Position numbers and translations under genes: made by a program. The notes under the pieces were generated by a model. It had not been told where the DNA came from. It ran no database searches and saw only the letters and a program-made list of their open reading frames with translations. A DNA stretch of 50,902 nucleotides from NCBI RefSeq assembly GCF_009857595.1, contig NZ_WWCU01000042.1:1-50902 (forward strand), written 5' to 3'. Of this stretch, positions 8,602-16,867 are shown piece by piece. Position 1 is the first letter of the stretch; every line of letters starts with the position of its first letter. The DNA comes from Pseudoduganella aquatica (GTDB taxonomy: Bacteria > Pseudomonadota > Gammaproteobacteria > Burkholderiales > Burkholderiaceae_D).

Positions 8602-9375
8602 ATGCCCGCCACCGTCGTCATTACCCGTCCCTTAGCGCAGGCGCAGCCGCTGGCTGCGCGCGTGGCTGCGCTCGGCCGTCCGGTGGAGGTGCTGCCGCTG
8701 CTTGAGATCGCGCCGCTGGCCGACAGCACGCTGCTGCAGTCCACGCTGGCCGGTCTGGCCGGCTACGCGTTGGTGGCCTTCGTGTCGCCCAACGCCATTG
8801 ACGCCGCCTTCGCCCACATTAGCGCCTGGCCCAAGGGCGTGACGGCGGCCGTGGTGGGCGAGGGCAGCCGCGCCGCGCTGGCCGCGCACGGCGTGACCGA
8901 CGCCAACGCCCATATCGCCAGCCCCGCCAATCCGGCCCATGCGGACACCGAGCACCTGCTGCAGGCGCTGGACCTGAACGCGCTGCGCGGCGCGCGCGTG
9001 CTGATCGTGCGCGGCGAGAGCGGCCGCGAGCTGATGGGCGACGCCTTCCGCGCCGCCGGCGCCGACGTCACCGTGGTGGCGGCCTACCGCCGCAGCACGC
9101 CCGCCATGACGCCGGCGCTGGGCGCCACGCTGGAGCGCCTGCTGGCGCACCCGGCCGACTGGGTCATCACCAGTTCCGAGGCGCTGCGCGGCTTGCTGCA
9201 GCTGGCCGCGCAGCTGCCCGGCGGCGCCAGCGCCGTTGTAAAGTTGCAACAACAGCATTTAATTGTCCCCCACGCCCGCATTGCCCAAACGGCAAACGGC
9301 CTGGGCTTCCATAGCATCACGCAGACAGGATCAGGCGACGAACGCCTGCTGGCCGCGTTACAATCACGTCCATGA
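8602..9375 (+). CDS. hemD: Uroporphyrinogen-III synthase
   Basis: A 257-aa enzyme that closes and inverts ring D of hydroxymethylbilane to give uroporphyrinogen III. The N-terminus MPATVVITRPLAQAQPLA carries the HemD TRP motif. The two-lobed fold is suggested by VAFVSPNAID and, later, VLIVRGESGRELMGD and DWVITSSEALRGL, all typical of this poorly conserved family. It starts 22 nt after hemC, and its TGA overlaps the hemX ATG (ATGA), which suggests translational coupling. Length is normal. Confidence 0.92.
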   Translation: MPATVVITRPLAQAQPLAARVAALGRPVEVLPLLEIAPLADSTLLQSTLAGLAGYALVAFVSPNAIDAAFAHISAWPKGVTAAVVGEGSRAALAAHGVTDANAHIASPANPAHADTEHLLQALDLNALRGARVLIVRGESGRELMGDAFRAAGADVTVVAAYRRSTPAMTPALGATLERLLAHPADWVITSSEALRGLLQLAAQLPGGASAVVKLQQQHLIVPHARIAQTANGLGFHSITQTGSGDERLLAALQSRP

Positions 9376-10559
9376 ACGATTTGCCTACCCAACCCGACCC
9401 TGTTGCGCTGCCCGACGGCGCGGCGGACAAGTCCCCGCCGGCCGCCGCCGCACCTGCTGCCGCCGCCCCAGCTGCTGCCGCCCCCGGCGTCGCCGACACC
9501 CTGCAACGCCCGCTGACCATCGCCGTCATCGTGCTCGGCATCCTGCTGGCCGCGCAGACCTGGTCTTCGCACAACCAGATGCGCAACCTGCGCGAAGAAA
9601 TGGCGCGCCGCCTGCAAAAGGGCGATGTCGTCAATACCGAAACCGGCGCCCTGGCGCGCACCGTGCAGGAGAGCGCCAAGGAACTGCAGATTAAAGTGGC
9701 GCTGCTGGAAAACCGCCAGACCGAAGCCCAGAGCCAGCAACTGGCGCTGGAGCAGCTGTACCAGGACCTGTCCAAGAACCGCGACGAATGGGCGCTGGCC
9801 GAGATCGAGCAAGTGCTGTCGACCGCCAGCCAGCAGCTGCAGCTGGCCGGCAATGTGCAGGGCGCGCTGATCGCGCTGCAAAACGCCGACCGCAGCCTGT
9901 CGCGTTCGGACAAACCGCAATTCATCACCATCCGCCGCGCCATCGCCAAGGACACCGAGAAACTGAAAGCGCTGCCCAGCGTGGATTCGGTCGGCCTCGC
10001 GCTGCGCCTGGACAACGTGATGGCGCAAGTGGACACGCTGCCCATGCTGGCTGACGAGAAGCCCACGCTGCCCGCCGCGCCTGAAAAGAAAGTGCGCGTG
10101 GCCGCCAAGCCCGCCGTTGCCGGCAAAGGCGCCAAGTCCGTCAAGGAGGCCAGCGCCCCGGCCGAGGAAACCAGCCCGTGGCTGCACCAGGTGCAGGACG
10201 CGTGGAGCACCTGGAGTACCGACATGTGGTCCGACGTGCGCCAGCTGATACGCGTGCGCAGCGTGGATACGCCGGACGCGCTGATGCTGTCGCCGTCGCA
10301 AGCCTACTTCCTGCGCGAGAACCTGAAACTGCGCCTGCTGAACGCCCGCATGGCGCTGTTGTCGCGCAACGAGACCGCCTTCCGCGGCGACCTGATCGCC
10401 GCCCAGGAAGCGCTGGCCAAATACTTCGACACGCGCGCCAAGAGCACGCTGGCGGTGCAGGCGCTGCTGCGCCAGGTCCAGGGCAGCAACCTGGCCATCG
10501 AAATGCCGACGCTGGCCGACAGCCTGAACGCCGTGCGCAACTACAAAGCGAAGCCTTAA
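9372..10559 (+). CDS. hemX: HemX-like membrane protein (uroporphyrinogen C-methyltransferase-like)
   Basis: A 395-aa protein that overlaps hemD by 4 nt. A Pro/Ala-rich cytoplasmic N-terminus (about 1-50) precedes one membrane helix (about 53-70, TIAVIVLGILLAAQTW). A long, mostly helical domain with LRE and coiled-coil character follows, rich in Gln, Leu and Ala. This is the architecture of HemX as found between hemD and hemY in gamma- and betaproteobacteria. Despite the historical annotation there is no SAM-methyltransferase motif. The exact role in heme synthesis is not established. Three nucleotides separate it from hemY. Confidence 0.88.
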   Translation: MNDLPTQPDPVALPDGAADKSPPAAAAPAAAAPAAAAPGVADTLQRPLTIAVIVLGILLAAQTWSSHNQMRNLREEMARRLQKGDVVNTETGALARTVQESAKELQIKVALLENRQTEAQSQQLALEQLYQDLSKNRDEWALAEIEQVLSTASQQLQLAGNVQGALIALQNADRSLSRSDKPQFITIRRAIAKDTEKLKALPSVDSVGLALRLDNVMAQVDTLPMLADEKPTLPAAPEKKVRVAAKPAVAGKGAKSVKEASAPAEETSPWLHQVQDAWSTWSTDMWSDVRQLIRVRSVDTPDALMLSPSQAYFLRENLKLRLLNARMALLSRNETAFRGDLIAAQEALAKYFDTRAKSTLAVQALLRQVQGSNLAIEMPTLADSLNAVRNYKAKP

Positions 10560-10562
10560 GCC

Positions 10563-11759
10563 ATGCGTTTCTTCCTCTGGTTACTCGCACTGATGGCGCT
10601 GGCCATCGGCGTTGCCGTGACGGCGCGCTTCAATCCGGGCAATGTGGTGCTGTTCTATCCGCCGCACCGCATCGACCTGTCGCTGAACCTGTTCGTGGTG
10701 CTGATGCTGGCGCTGTTCGCGCTGCTGTACCTGGTGATAGGCGCTTTGCGCAGCACCATGCAGATGCCGGGCCGCGTGGCGGCCTACCGCCTGCGCAAGC
10801 GTGAGCGCGACGGCAACAAGGGCCTGCGCGATGCGCTCAAGGCCCTGTTCGAAGGCCGCTTCGGCCATGCGGAGAAGGCTGCGCTGCGCGCCGCCGAGCT
10901 GCCTGAAAACGCCGGCGTGGCCGCGCTGATCGGCGCGCGCGCCGCGCACCGCATGCGCCAGAACCACCGCCGCGACAACTGGCTGGCCCAGACCGCCGGC
11001 GACAACACGCTGAAAACCGCGCGCCTGATGACCATGACCGAGCTGCTGGTGGACGACCACCAGCCGGAAGCGGCGCTGGAAGCGGTGCGTGAACTGAACG
11101 CCAGCGGCACGCGCCATATCCACGCGCTGCAATGGTCGCTCAAGGCGCAGCAGCAGGCCAAGAACTGGCCCGAAGTGCTGCGCCTGGTGCGCTCGCTGGA
11201 CAAGCACAAGGCGCTGCACCCGGCGCTGTCGGCGCGCCTGCGCGAGCTGGCCTACGACGATCTGCTGTCGGACAAGTCGCACGACGCCGAATCGGTGCAG
11301 CGCGTCTGGTCCACCATTCCGAACTCGGACCGCTTGAAACCCTACGTCGCCTGCCGCGCCGCCGCCGCCATGAACGCGCGCGGCCTGCACGACGCGGCGC
11401 GCGTGGTGGCCGAGGAAGCGCTGGCCGCCAACTGGGACGACCGCGTGGTGCGCGCCTACCGCGAAGCAGCCGCCCCGGCCGGCACGCCGGCCCTGCTGGC
11501 CCAGATCGAGCATTGCGAGCGCTGGATACAGGAACGTCCGACCGACGCCGAGCTGGCGTTGACGCTGGGCTCCCTGTGCCTGAAGCAGAAACTGTGGGGC
11601 AAGGCCCAGCGCTACCTGGAGCAGGCCCTGTCGGACGCGGAAGACCCGCGCATGGTGCGCGAGTCGCACCTGAAGCTGGCGCAGATGCACGAAGCGCTGC
11701 AGCAGCCCGAGGAAGCGGCCAGCCACTACCGCCAGTGCGCGCTGGCCACCATCCTGTAA
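10563..11759 (+). CDS. hemY: HemY protein, membrane-anchored TPR protein of heme synthesis
   Basis: A 398-aa protein. Two N-terminal membrane helices (about 1-20 and 40-60) form the HemY_N domain. Tetratricopeptide-like helical repeats follow to the C-terminus (for example ELALTLGSLCLKQKLWGKAQRYLEQAL). This is the proteobacterial HemY, unrelated to the protoporphyrinogen oxidase HemY of Bacillus. It is the last gene of the operon and is followed at once by a strong terminator. Its function is inferred only from its constant linkage to hemD and hemX. Confidence 0.9.
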   Translation: MRFFLWLLALMALAIGVAVTARFNPGNVVLFYPPHRIDLSLNLFVVLMLALFALLYLVIGALRSTMQMPGRVAAYRLRKRERDGNKGLRDALKALFEGRFGHAEKAALRAAELPENAGVAALIGARAAHRMRQNHRRDNWLAQTAGDNTLKTARLMTMTELLVDDHQPEAALEAVRELNASGTRHIHALQWSLKAQQQAKNWPEVLRLVRSLDKHKALHPALSARLRELAYDDLLSDKSHDAESVQRVWSTIPNSDRLKPYVACRAAAAMNARGLHDAARVVAEEALAANWDDRVVRAYREAAAPAGTPALLAQIEHCERWIQERPTDAELALTLGSLCLKQKLWGKAQRYLEQALSDAEDPRMVRESHLKLAQMHEALQQPEEAASHYRQCALATIL

Positions 11760-11776
11760 ATGCCTGCCATTCCCTG

Positions 11777-11805
11777 AAAAGCCCGTCCTTGCGACGGGCT
11801 TTTTT
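11777..11805 (+). terminator. Rho-independent terminator of hemCDXY
   Basis: AAAAGCCCGTC, a 5-nt loop, then GACGGGCTTTTTT. This is a perfect stem with flanking A and T runs, 17 nt after the hemY stop. It may work in both directions. Confidence 0.9.
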
Positions 11806-11849
11806 CTGCGCCGTTTCCTGCTGCGGCGCACAAGTGCTGTCCACTTCGC

Positions 11850-11855
11850 TATAAT
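11850..11855 (+). promoter_or_regulatory. Probable -10 box of ppa
   Basis: A perfect TATAAT lies 53 nt before the ppa start codon, immediately downstream of the hem terminator. No good -35 hexamer is seen at 16-18 nt. Confidence 0.5.
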
Positions 11856-11908
11856 TACGCGGTTAGACTATCCAAAAGCAATCTCCCAGCATAGCAAACG
11901 AGGAAAAT

Positions 11909-12451
11909 ATGAGCCTGAATAAAGTATCGTCCGGCCGCGACGTGCCTAACGACTTCAACGTCATCATCGAAATCCCGATGAACGCCGATCCGATCAAGTA
12001 TGAAGTGGACAAGGAATCGGGCGCGATCTTCGTCGACCGCTTCATGGGCACCGCCATGCACTACCCATGCAACTACGGCTACGTGCCTAACACCCTGTCC
12101 GACGACGGCGACCCATGCGACGTGCTGGTGATCACCCCGTTCCCGCTGATCCCGGGCGTGGTGGTGCGCTGCCGCGCCATCGGCGTGCTGAAAATGAGCG
12201 ACGAAGCCGGTGAAGACGCGAAAGTGCTGGCCGTGCCGGTCGACAAAGTGCTGCCGATCTACAAACATTGGCAAAAACCGGAAGACCTGCAAGACCTGCG
12301 CCTGCAGCAGATCCAGCACTTCTTCGAGCACTACAAAGACCTGGAGCCAGGCAAGTGGGTGAAAGTGCAAGGCTGGTACGGCCCGGAAGAAGCCAAACAG
12401 GAAATCCTGAACGGCGTGGCCAACTACAACAAAGAAAACGCAGCTGGCTAA
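11909..12451 (+). CDS. ppa: Inorganic pyrophosphatase, family I
   Basis: A 180-aa soluble enzyme that hydrolyses pyrophosphate and so drives biosynthetic reactions. It carries the family I signature DDGDPCDVLV, with the metal-binding aspartates, and the conserved IEIPMN and KYEVDKESG near the N-terminus. Length is typical of bacterial hexameric PPases. GAGGAAAAT precedes the ATG. It is monocistronic, flanked by terminators on both sides. Codon use is more biased than in its neighbours, as expected for a highly expressed gene (inference). Confidence 0.97.
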   Translation: MSLNKVSSGRDVPNDFNVIIEIPMNADPIKYEVDKESGAIFVDRFMGTAMHYPCNYGYVPNTLSDDGDPCDVLVITPFPLIPGVVVRCRAIGVLKMSDEAGEDAKVLAVPVDKVLPIYKHWQKPEDLQDLRLQQIQHFFEHYKDLEPGKWVKVQGWYGPEEAKQEILNGVANYNKENAAG

Positions 12452-12471
12452 TTGCCCGCTTGCCGGTGAAG

Positions 12472-12504
12472 AACACCCGTGCCGCAAGGCCGGGTGTTTT
12501 TTTT
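12472..12504 (+). terminator. Rho-independent terminator of ppa
   Basis: ACACCCG pairs with CGGGTGT around a GC-rich loop and is followed by eight T residues, 20 nt after the ppa stop. Confidence 0.88.
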
Positions 12505-12579
12505 CGCCGGTACGGAATCTTTGGCGCGCGATCTGGTCTATCCATCTACAGCAAGCGTAAGCTGTGGGAGGAGAGCATC

Positions 12580-12915
12580 ATGACTATGTCACGAATCGAG
12601 AAGCGTGCCTGGCAGACTTATTTCGATGGGGTTGCCCGGCAGCTCGAGGGCATGAGCGCCGAGATCGACGTGGAGGCGATGTCCATCGGCAGCCAGGTCG
12701 AGGCTGACTGGGTGCCGCTGCTGGGCATCAGCTACGATCCGAAAAGCGATGCGCTGTCGATCGCGGTGGAAGGCCTGGGCCATATGATCCGCAAGCCCGA
12801 GACCATTTTCGTCGACGTTGAGCTGGGCCGGCTGGCCAGCATGGAAGTGATCGACGGCGACAATGTGCGCCACATCGTCAAGCTGCGCGATCCCTTGCCG
12901 CTACCGCCACCCTGA
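12580..12915 (+). CDS. DUF5335-like small protein
   Basis: A 111-aa soluble protein of unknown function. GGGAGGAGAG lies just upstream of the ATG, a very strong ribosome site. The sequence resembles the DUF5335 family: IEKRAWQTYFDGVARQLEGM at the N-terminus, VPLLGISYDPKSDALSIAVEGLGHMIRKP in the middle. It ends in a proline run, RDPLPLPPP. Family members are often found near stress genes, but their biochemistry is unknown. It is convergent with the next gene, with only 2 nt between the two stops. Confidence 0.75.
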   Translation: MTMSRIEKRAWQTYFDGVARQLEGMSAEIDVEAMSIGSQVEADWVPLLGISYDPKSDALSIAVEGLGHMIRKPETIFVDVELGRLASMEVIDGDNVRHIVKLRDPLPLPPP

Positions 12916-12917
12916 TG

Positions 12918-14111
12918 CTAGAAGTACTTGAGCCAGGCGTTGCCGCTGCTGCGCTTGTACCGGCCGAACCAGCGCGTGGGCAGGTAGAGCAGGGCGGCCA
13001 GCAGCGCGCTGGCCAGCCACAATTGCCACACGGCGTTGAATTCGTAGCGGCCGCTGCCTGTGCCTTGCAGCGCCGATGCGATGCGCTGCAAGGCCAGCAG
13101 CGCATACAGGTGCAGCAGGTAGTAGAACAGCGGTGCCCCGCCGAACACGGCGCAGGCGCGACGCCATGCCGCCGCCGGTGCCGGGATGGCGCGCGGCTGC
13201 GGTTCCAGCCACGCCAGGACCAGCATGCCGGCTCCCAGCGTGAGCAGCAGGAAGTCCAGCGAGGGCGGGTACTTGGTGAAATTAAGGAAGGACATGGCGC
13301 TGTGCAGCGTGTCCGTCCCCTGTGCCCACGGCAGCGCTTCGCCATAGATGTTGAAGGTGCGCAGCACCAGCAGCAGCGCCGGCGCGGCGGCGCCAGCGGC
13401 CAGCAGCACGCGCACGCGGCGTTGCGGCGCCATCGTCCTGCTGTACAGCGGCCCGGCCGCGTAGCCCAGCAGGATCACCCCTATCCAGGCCAGCAGCGGA
13501 TAGCTGATGCGCACCTTGACCGCGCCGTCGCTCGCCAGGTAGCCGCGCTGCTCCAGCACCGTCCACAGCATGTGGCCTGCGCCGCCCGGCTCGAAGCCGG
13601 CGCCGAAAGACGCGGCCAGCTGCGCCAGCGTGGGCAGGGTGTTGTGGCCCGCCACGATCAGCGCGCCCAGCGCGGCCAGCCAGGGCAGCGGCAGCCGGTG
13701 CAGCAAGGCCAGCGCAATCATGGACAGGCCGATGGCCCACATCACTTGCAGGTAGAGCACCGGTCCCGGCCACTGCCCGGACCAGGCGAAATTGATCACC
13801 ACGAGTTCCAGGAACAGCAGCAGCGCGCCGCGCTTGAGCAGGAAGCCGGTGGCGCTGCGCGGGCCGCCGGGCGGGTGCGCGTACAGCCAGGCGGCGAGGC
13901 CGGTCAGGAATACGAACAACGGCGCGCAGAAGTGCGCCGCCAGCCGCGTGAAGAACAGCGCGGGCGGCGTGCTGGCGGCGTCCATGGGATCGCTCACCTG
14001 GTGGCTGAGGTAGAAGGTTTCGCGCACGTGGTCCACCGTCATCAGCAGCATGATGATGCCGCGCACGATGTCGATGGACGCCACGCGGGCGCTGGAATTG
14101 TTAGCGGTCAT
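12918..14111 (-). CDS. DUF1624 / heparan-alpha-glucosaminide N-acetyltransferase-like membrane protein
   Basis: A 397-aa polytopic membrane protein with about ten hydrophobic segments. The N-terminal RVASIDIVRGIIMLLMTVDH is the hallmark of the DUF1624/HGSNAT-like acyltransferase family, in which the conserved Asp and His of the R-G-x(6)-DH motif are thought to take part in acetyl transfer across the membrane. Its ATG lies 2 nt after the stop of the TonB-dependent receptor, so the two are almost certainly co-transcribed and probably functionally linked. The substrate is unknown. Modification of an imported metallophore or of an envelope sugar is possible but is inference. Confidence 0.75.
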   Translation of the reverse strand: MTANNSSARVASIDIVRGIIMLLMTVDHVRETFYLSHQVSDPMDAASTPPALFFTRLAAHFCAPLFVFLTGLAAWLYAHPPGGPRSATGFLLKRGALLLFLELVVINFAWSGQWPGPVLYLQVMWAIGLSMIALALLHRLPLPWLAALGALIVAGHNTLPTLAQLAASFGAGFEPGGAGHMLWTVLEQRGYLASDGAVKVRISYPLLAWIGVILLGYAAGPLYSRTMAPQRRVRVLLAAGAAAPALLLVLRTFNIYGEALPWAQGTDTLHSAMSFLNFTKYPPSLDFLLLTLGAGMLVLAWLEPQPRAIPAPAAAWRRACAVFGGAPLFYYLLHLYALLALQRIASALQGTGSGRYEFNAVWQLWLASALLAALLYLPTRWFGRYKRSSGNAWLKYF

Positions 14112-14113
14112 GG

Positions 14114-16321
14114 TCAAAAGCGGTAGGCCAGGGAAGCGGTGATGGTGCGCGCGGCGCCGGGCGCCACCCACAGCTGGCTATAGGCGCTGGCGTAGTAGGC
14201 GCGGTTGAACAGGTTGTCCACGTTGAGCGAGAGGCGCAGGCGGGGCGTGGGGGCGTAGGCGGCCAGCAGGCGCGCGGTGGTGTAGGCCTGCAGGCGGAAG
14301 CTGCTCGACACGGCCACGTCGCCCAGGCGCCCGCCGGCGTAGCCCAGGCCCGCGCCGAGCGTGGCGTTGCCGCCGCTGCCGCTGGTCCGGAAGGTTTGCG
14401 ACAGCAGCACGTTGGCGCTGTGGCGCGGCACGTTGGGCAGGCTGCTGCCGGTGCGGATGGTGTTGTCGCCCTTCGTTACGCTGGCGTCGGTGTAGGCATA
14501 GGCGCCGGACAGGCGCAAGCCGCCAGCCAGTTGGCCGGACACGTCCAGCTCCACGCCCTTGCTGGCGACTTCACCGGCCGCGATGGCGAAGTCCGTGTTA
14601 AGCGGATTGGTGGTCAGCACGTTTTTCTTGGCGATGCGGTAGAGCGCAAGGGTGGCGTTCAGGCGTCCGTCCGCCGTGTCGGCCTTGGCGCCGATTTCGC
14701 AGGCGCGGCTGGACTCGGCCGGGAAGGCGTGGTTGTCGATGCTGATGCCGCTGTTGGGCCGGAAGCCCTTGGCCGCGCTGGCGTACAGCGAAACCTCCGC
14801 CGCAGGCTGGTACACCAAGCCCACGCGCGGGCTGCTTGCGCTGAGTCCCTGTTCGTTGGCGGCCGCCGTGCGGCGGTTGATGACCTGCTGGCGATAGCTG
14901 TCGCGCCGCACGCCCAGCAGCGCCTTCCATTGCGCGCCCAGCGACAGCTGGTCCTGCAGGTAGACCGCGTGCGCACGCTGGTGCTCCAGCGTGTCGATGG
15001 ACAGCGTGAGCGGATCGGCCACGGCGCCGTACACCGGCGCGTGGATGTCGATGGCGTAGGGATTGCCCGCGCCCGGATTGCGCCGCAGTTGCAGGCGTTC
15101 GTCGTCGAAGCGGTAGCCGTCCAGGCCGAACAGCAGCTTGTGCGTCACCGCGCCGGTGGCGATTTGCCCCAGCAGTTCGGCGCGCGCCGAACGGTCGGTG
15201 GCGGAGAAGTCGCGGTATCGGCGCTGGCGGCGCAAGGTGCGGCCGTCGGCCAGCAGGTTGTTCGCTTCGCTGGAATACCCGGCCAGCGAACTGTCGCGGT
15301 AGGACAAGCCGGTTTGCAGCGACCACGCAGGCGACAGCTCGTGCTGCACGAATAGCTGATGGCCCAGTGACTTCACCGTCATGCCGCCGTCGCCCGGTTC
15401 GCCGAGGAAGCGCGACACCGGCACCGCGCCCAGCTTGCCGTTGACGGCGAGCACGCCACGGTCGAACGGCGACTGTTGGCGCGCCGCTTCGATTTCGTAG
15501 GAGACCGTAGTGGCGGGGCCGATCAGCCAGAGCAGCGACGGCGACAGGAAGTCGCGCTCGCTGTGCAGTGTGTCGCGGAAGCTGTCGCCCTGCTGGTGGG
15601 CGGCGTTCAGGCGGTAGGCCAGCGTCTCGCCGAACGGGCCGGTCAGATCGGCGGCAGTGCGCCAGGTGCTGAGGCTGCCGGCGGACGTCTCCACGCTGTA
15701 CTGCGGCGCGAAGCGCGGCTTGCGGGTGAGGATGTTGACGGTGCCGCCCGGATCGCCTCGTCCGTACAGGGCGGACGCCGGGCCTTTCAGGATCTCCATC
15801 GACTGCGCGCCCGCGATGTCGCGCATGCCGTTGTAGCCCCGGCTGGAACTGAAACCGTTCACCATGTAGTCGGAGCCGAAATTCGGATCGCCCGTGAAGC
15901 CGCGCATGGCGTAGCTGTCCCACAGGCCGCCCAGATTGCTCTGCGGCGCGATGCCGCTGGCCAGTTCCAGTGCGGACGACAGTGAGGTGGCGCCCGCGTC
16001 GCGCAGCAGGTCGGATGTCAGCACGCGCACGCTCTGCGGCAGGTCTTGCAGCAGGGCGTCGGTCTTGGTGGCGCCGGCCGCGCTCAGGCTGCGGTAATTC
16101 TGGCGCTGGCCATTGATGGTGACGCTGCCGGCCGGCTCGCCGCCGTCCGCGCCGGCCGCCGCGCATGGCAACGCGCAGGCCCACGCCGCCAGCGCGGCCA
16201 CGGATTTCCTCCTGAAACGCAGGGTGCTCCAGCCTTCAAAATTGGCGGGGCTGAGATTGATCAGTGTGGGTTTTTCCGGGCCGGGCAGGCGGGTGTGGTG
16301 GACGGGCATGGGAGTATCCAT
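14114..16321 (-). CDS. TonB-dependent siderophore/metallophore receptor
   Basis: An outer-membrane receptor of up to 735 aa. A plug domain follows the signal region (YRSLSAAGATKTDALLQDLP, QSVRVLTSDLLRDAG, and a KGPASALYGRGDPGGTVNI motif). A 22-strand barrel ends in ARTITASLAYRF with the C-terminal aromatic needed for BAM assembly. The overall type is FhuA/FpvA-like, without a secretin/STN signalling domain. The true start is unclear. The ATG at 16321 overlaps an operator-like dyad and gives about 40 residues before the likely signal peptide (LRFRRKSVAALAAWACALP). A GTG at 16201 has a perfect AGGAGG but would cut off the basic residues. A Zur/Fur-type regulator lies just upstream and two dyads sit at the promoter, so the cargo may be zinc or iron. 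Confidence 0.9.
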   Translation of the reverse strand: MDTPMPVHHTRLPGPEKPTLINLSPANFEGWSTLRFRRKSVAALAAWACALPCAAAGADGGEPAGSVTINGQRQNYRSLSAAGATKTDALLQDLPQSVRVLTSDLLRDAGATSLSSALELASGIAPQSNLGGLWDSYAMRGFTGDPNFGSDYMVNGFSSSRGYNGMRDIAGAQSMEILKGPASALYGRGDPGGTVNILTRKPRFAPQYSVETSAGSLSTWRTAADLTGPFGETLAYRLNAAHQQGDSFRDTLHSERDFLSPSLLWLIGPATTVSYEIEAARQQSPFDRGVLAVNGKLGAVPVSRFLGEPGDGGMTVKSLGHQLFVQHELSPAWSLQTGLSYRDSSLAGYSSEANNLLADGRTLRRQRRYRDFSATDRSARAELLGQIATGAVTHKLLFGLDGYRFDDERLQLRRNPGAGNPYAIDIHAPVYGAVADPLTLSIDTLEHQRAHAVYLQDQLSLGAQWKALLGVRRDSYRQQVINRRTAAANEQGLSASSPRVGLVYQPAAEVSLYASAAKGFRPNSGISIDNHAFPAESSRACEIGAKADTADGRLNATLALYRIAKKNVLTTNPLNTDFAIAAGEVASKGVELDVSGQLAGGLRLSGAYAYTDASVTKGDNTIRTGSSLPNVPRHSANVLLSQTFRTSGSGGNATLGAGLGYAGGRLGDVAVSSSFRLQAYTTARLLAAYAPTPRLRLSLNVDNLFNRAYYASAYSQLWVAPGAARTITASLAYRF

Positions 16322-16344
16322 TAATGCAAGAGGGTTGCAATAAT
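16320..16344. promoter_or_regulatory. Zur/Fur-like operator 2 (TGCAA-N5-TTGCA)
   Basis: ATTAATGCAA-GAGGG-TTGCAATAAT is a 10+5+10 dyad with one mismatch, overlapping the annotated receptor start. It has the same core and spacing as operator 1, with centres 39 bp apart. Confidence 0.65.
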
Positions 16345-16358
16345 AGTTTTACTCGCCG

Positions 16359-16383
16359 ATAAATGCAACTCGATTGCATTTAT
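16359..16383. promoter_or_regulatory. Zur/Fur-like operator 1 (perfect dyad)
   Basis: ATAAATGCAA and TTGCATTTAT are exact complements separated by CTCGA. The dyad lies between the regulator's stop codon and the receptor's start codon, where a metal-responsive repressor of the receptor would bind. Confidence 0.7.
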
Positions 16384-16399
16384 GGTTAAAAAAAGCGGA

Positions 16400-16831
16400 T
16401 TACTTCTTGCTGCAGCGTGGGCAGATTCCCTTGATGAGGAAGTCCACTTCCTCGCTGACGAATCCTTCCGGCATTTTCACGCGGCGCGGCAGCGGCACGT
16501 CGTTGAAGCAGGTGATGGCGTCGCAACTATTGCACTGGAAATGCGCGTGTTCGTGATTCTGCTGGCCCGCGCCGGCGGAGAAGCGCCACACCTGGTCGGC
16601 GCCCGCGATGCGGTGCGCCAGGCCGTTTTCGGTCAGCCATTCCAGCACGCGGTACAGCGTGACCGCGTCCAGCGGCTCGCCGGGCAGGTGGGCGTGGATC
16701 TCGTGGTGCGTCATCGCCTCCTTCTGTTTGAGCAGGTAGGACAGCACCCGGGTACGCGGCTGGGTCAGGCGCGCGCCGGTGTCGCGTATCAGCGATTCGG
16801 CTTGGGAGATGAGGGACGGAGACATGCGCAT
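16400..16831 (-). CDS. Fur-family metalloregulator, Zur-like
   Basis: A 143-aa repressor. A winged-helix DNA-binding half (about 10-80; RLTQPRTRVLSYLLKQKEAM, DAVTLYRVLEWLTENGL) is followed by a metal-binding dimerisation half with HEHAHFQC (93-100). Two CxxC pairs, Cys100/Cys103 and Cys137/Cys140, form the structural zinc site. The spacing and the short FQCNSC block resemble Zur more than Fur, but metal specificity cannot be read with certainty. It lies 36 nt after pcaD on the same strand and directly upstream of the receptor. Two identical-core dyads in front of the receptor are the likely targets. No such dyad precedes its own start, so autoregulation is not indicated. Confidence 0.85.
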   Translation of the reverse strand: MRMSPSLISQAESLIRDTGARLTQPRTRVLSYLLKQKEAMTHHEIHAHLPGEPLDAVTLYRVLEWLTENGLAHRIAGADQVWRFSAGAGQQNHEHAHFQCNSCDAITCFNDVPLPRRVKMPEGFVSEEVDFLIKGICPRCSKK

Positions 16832-16867
16832 ATTCTATCACGCAGCCCTCAAGCCATCCGGCAGCCG

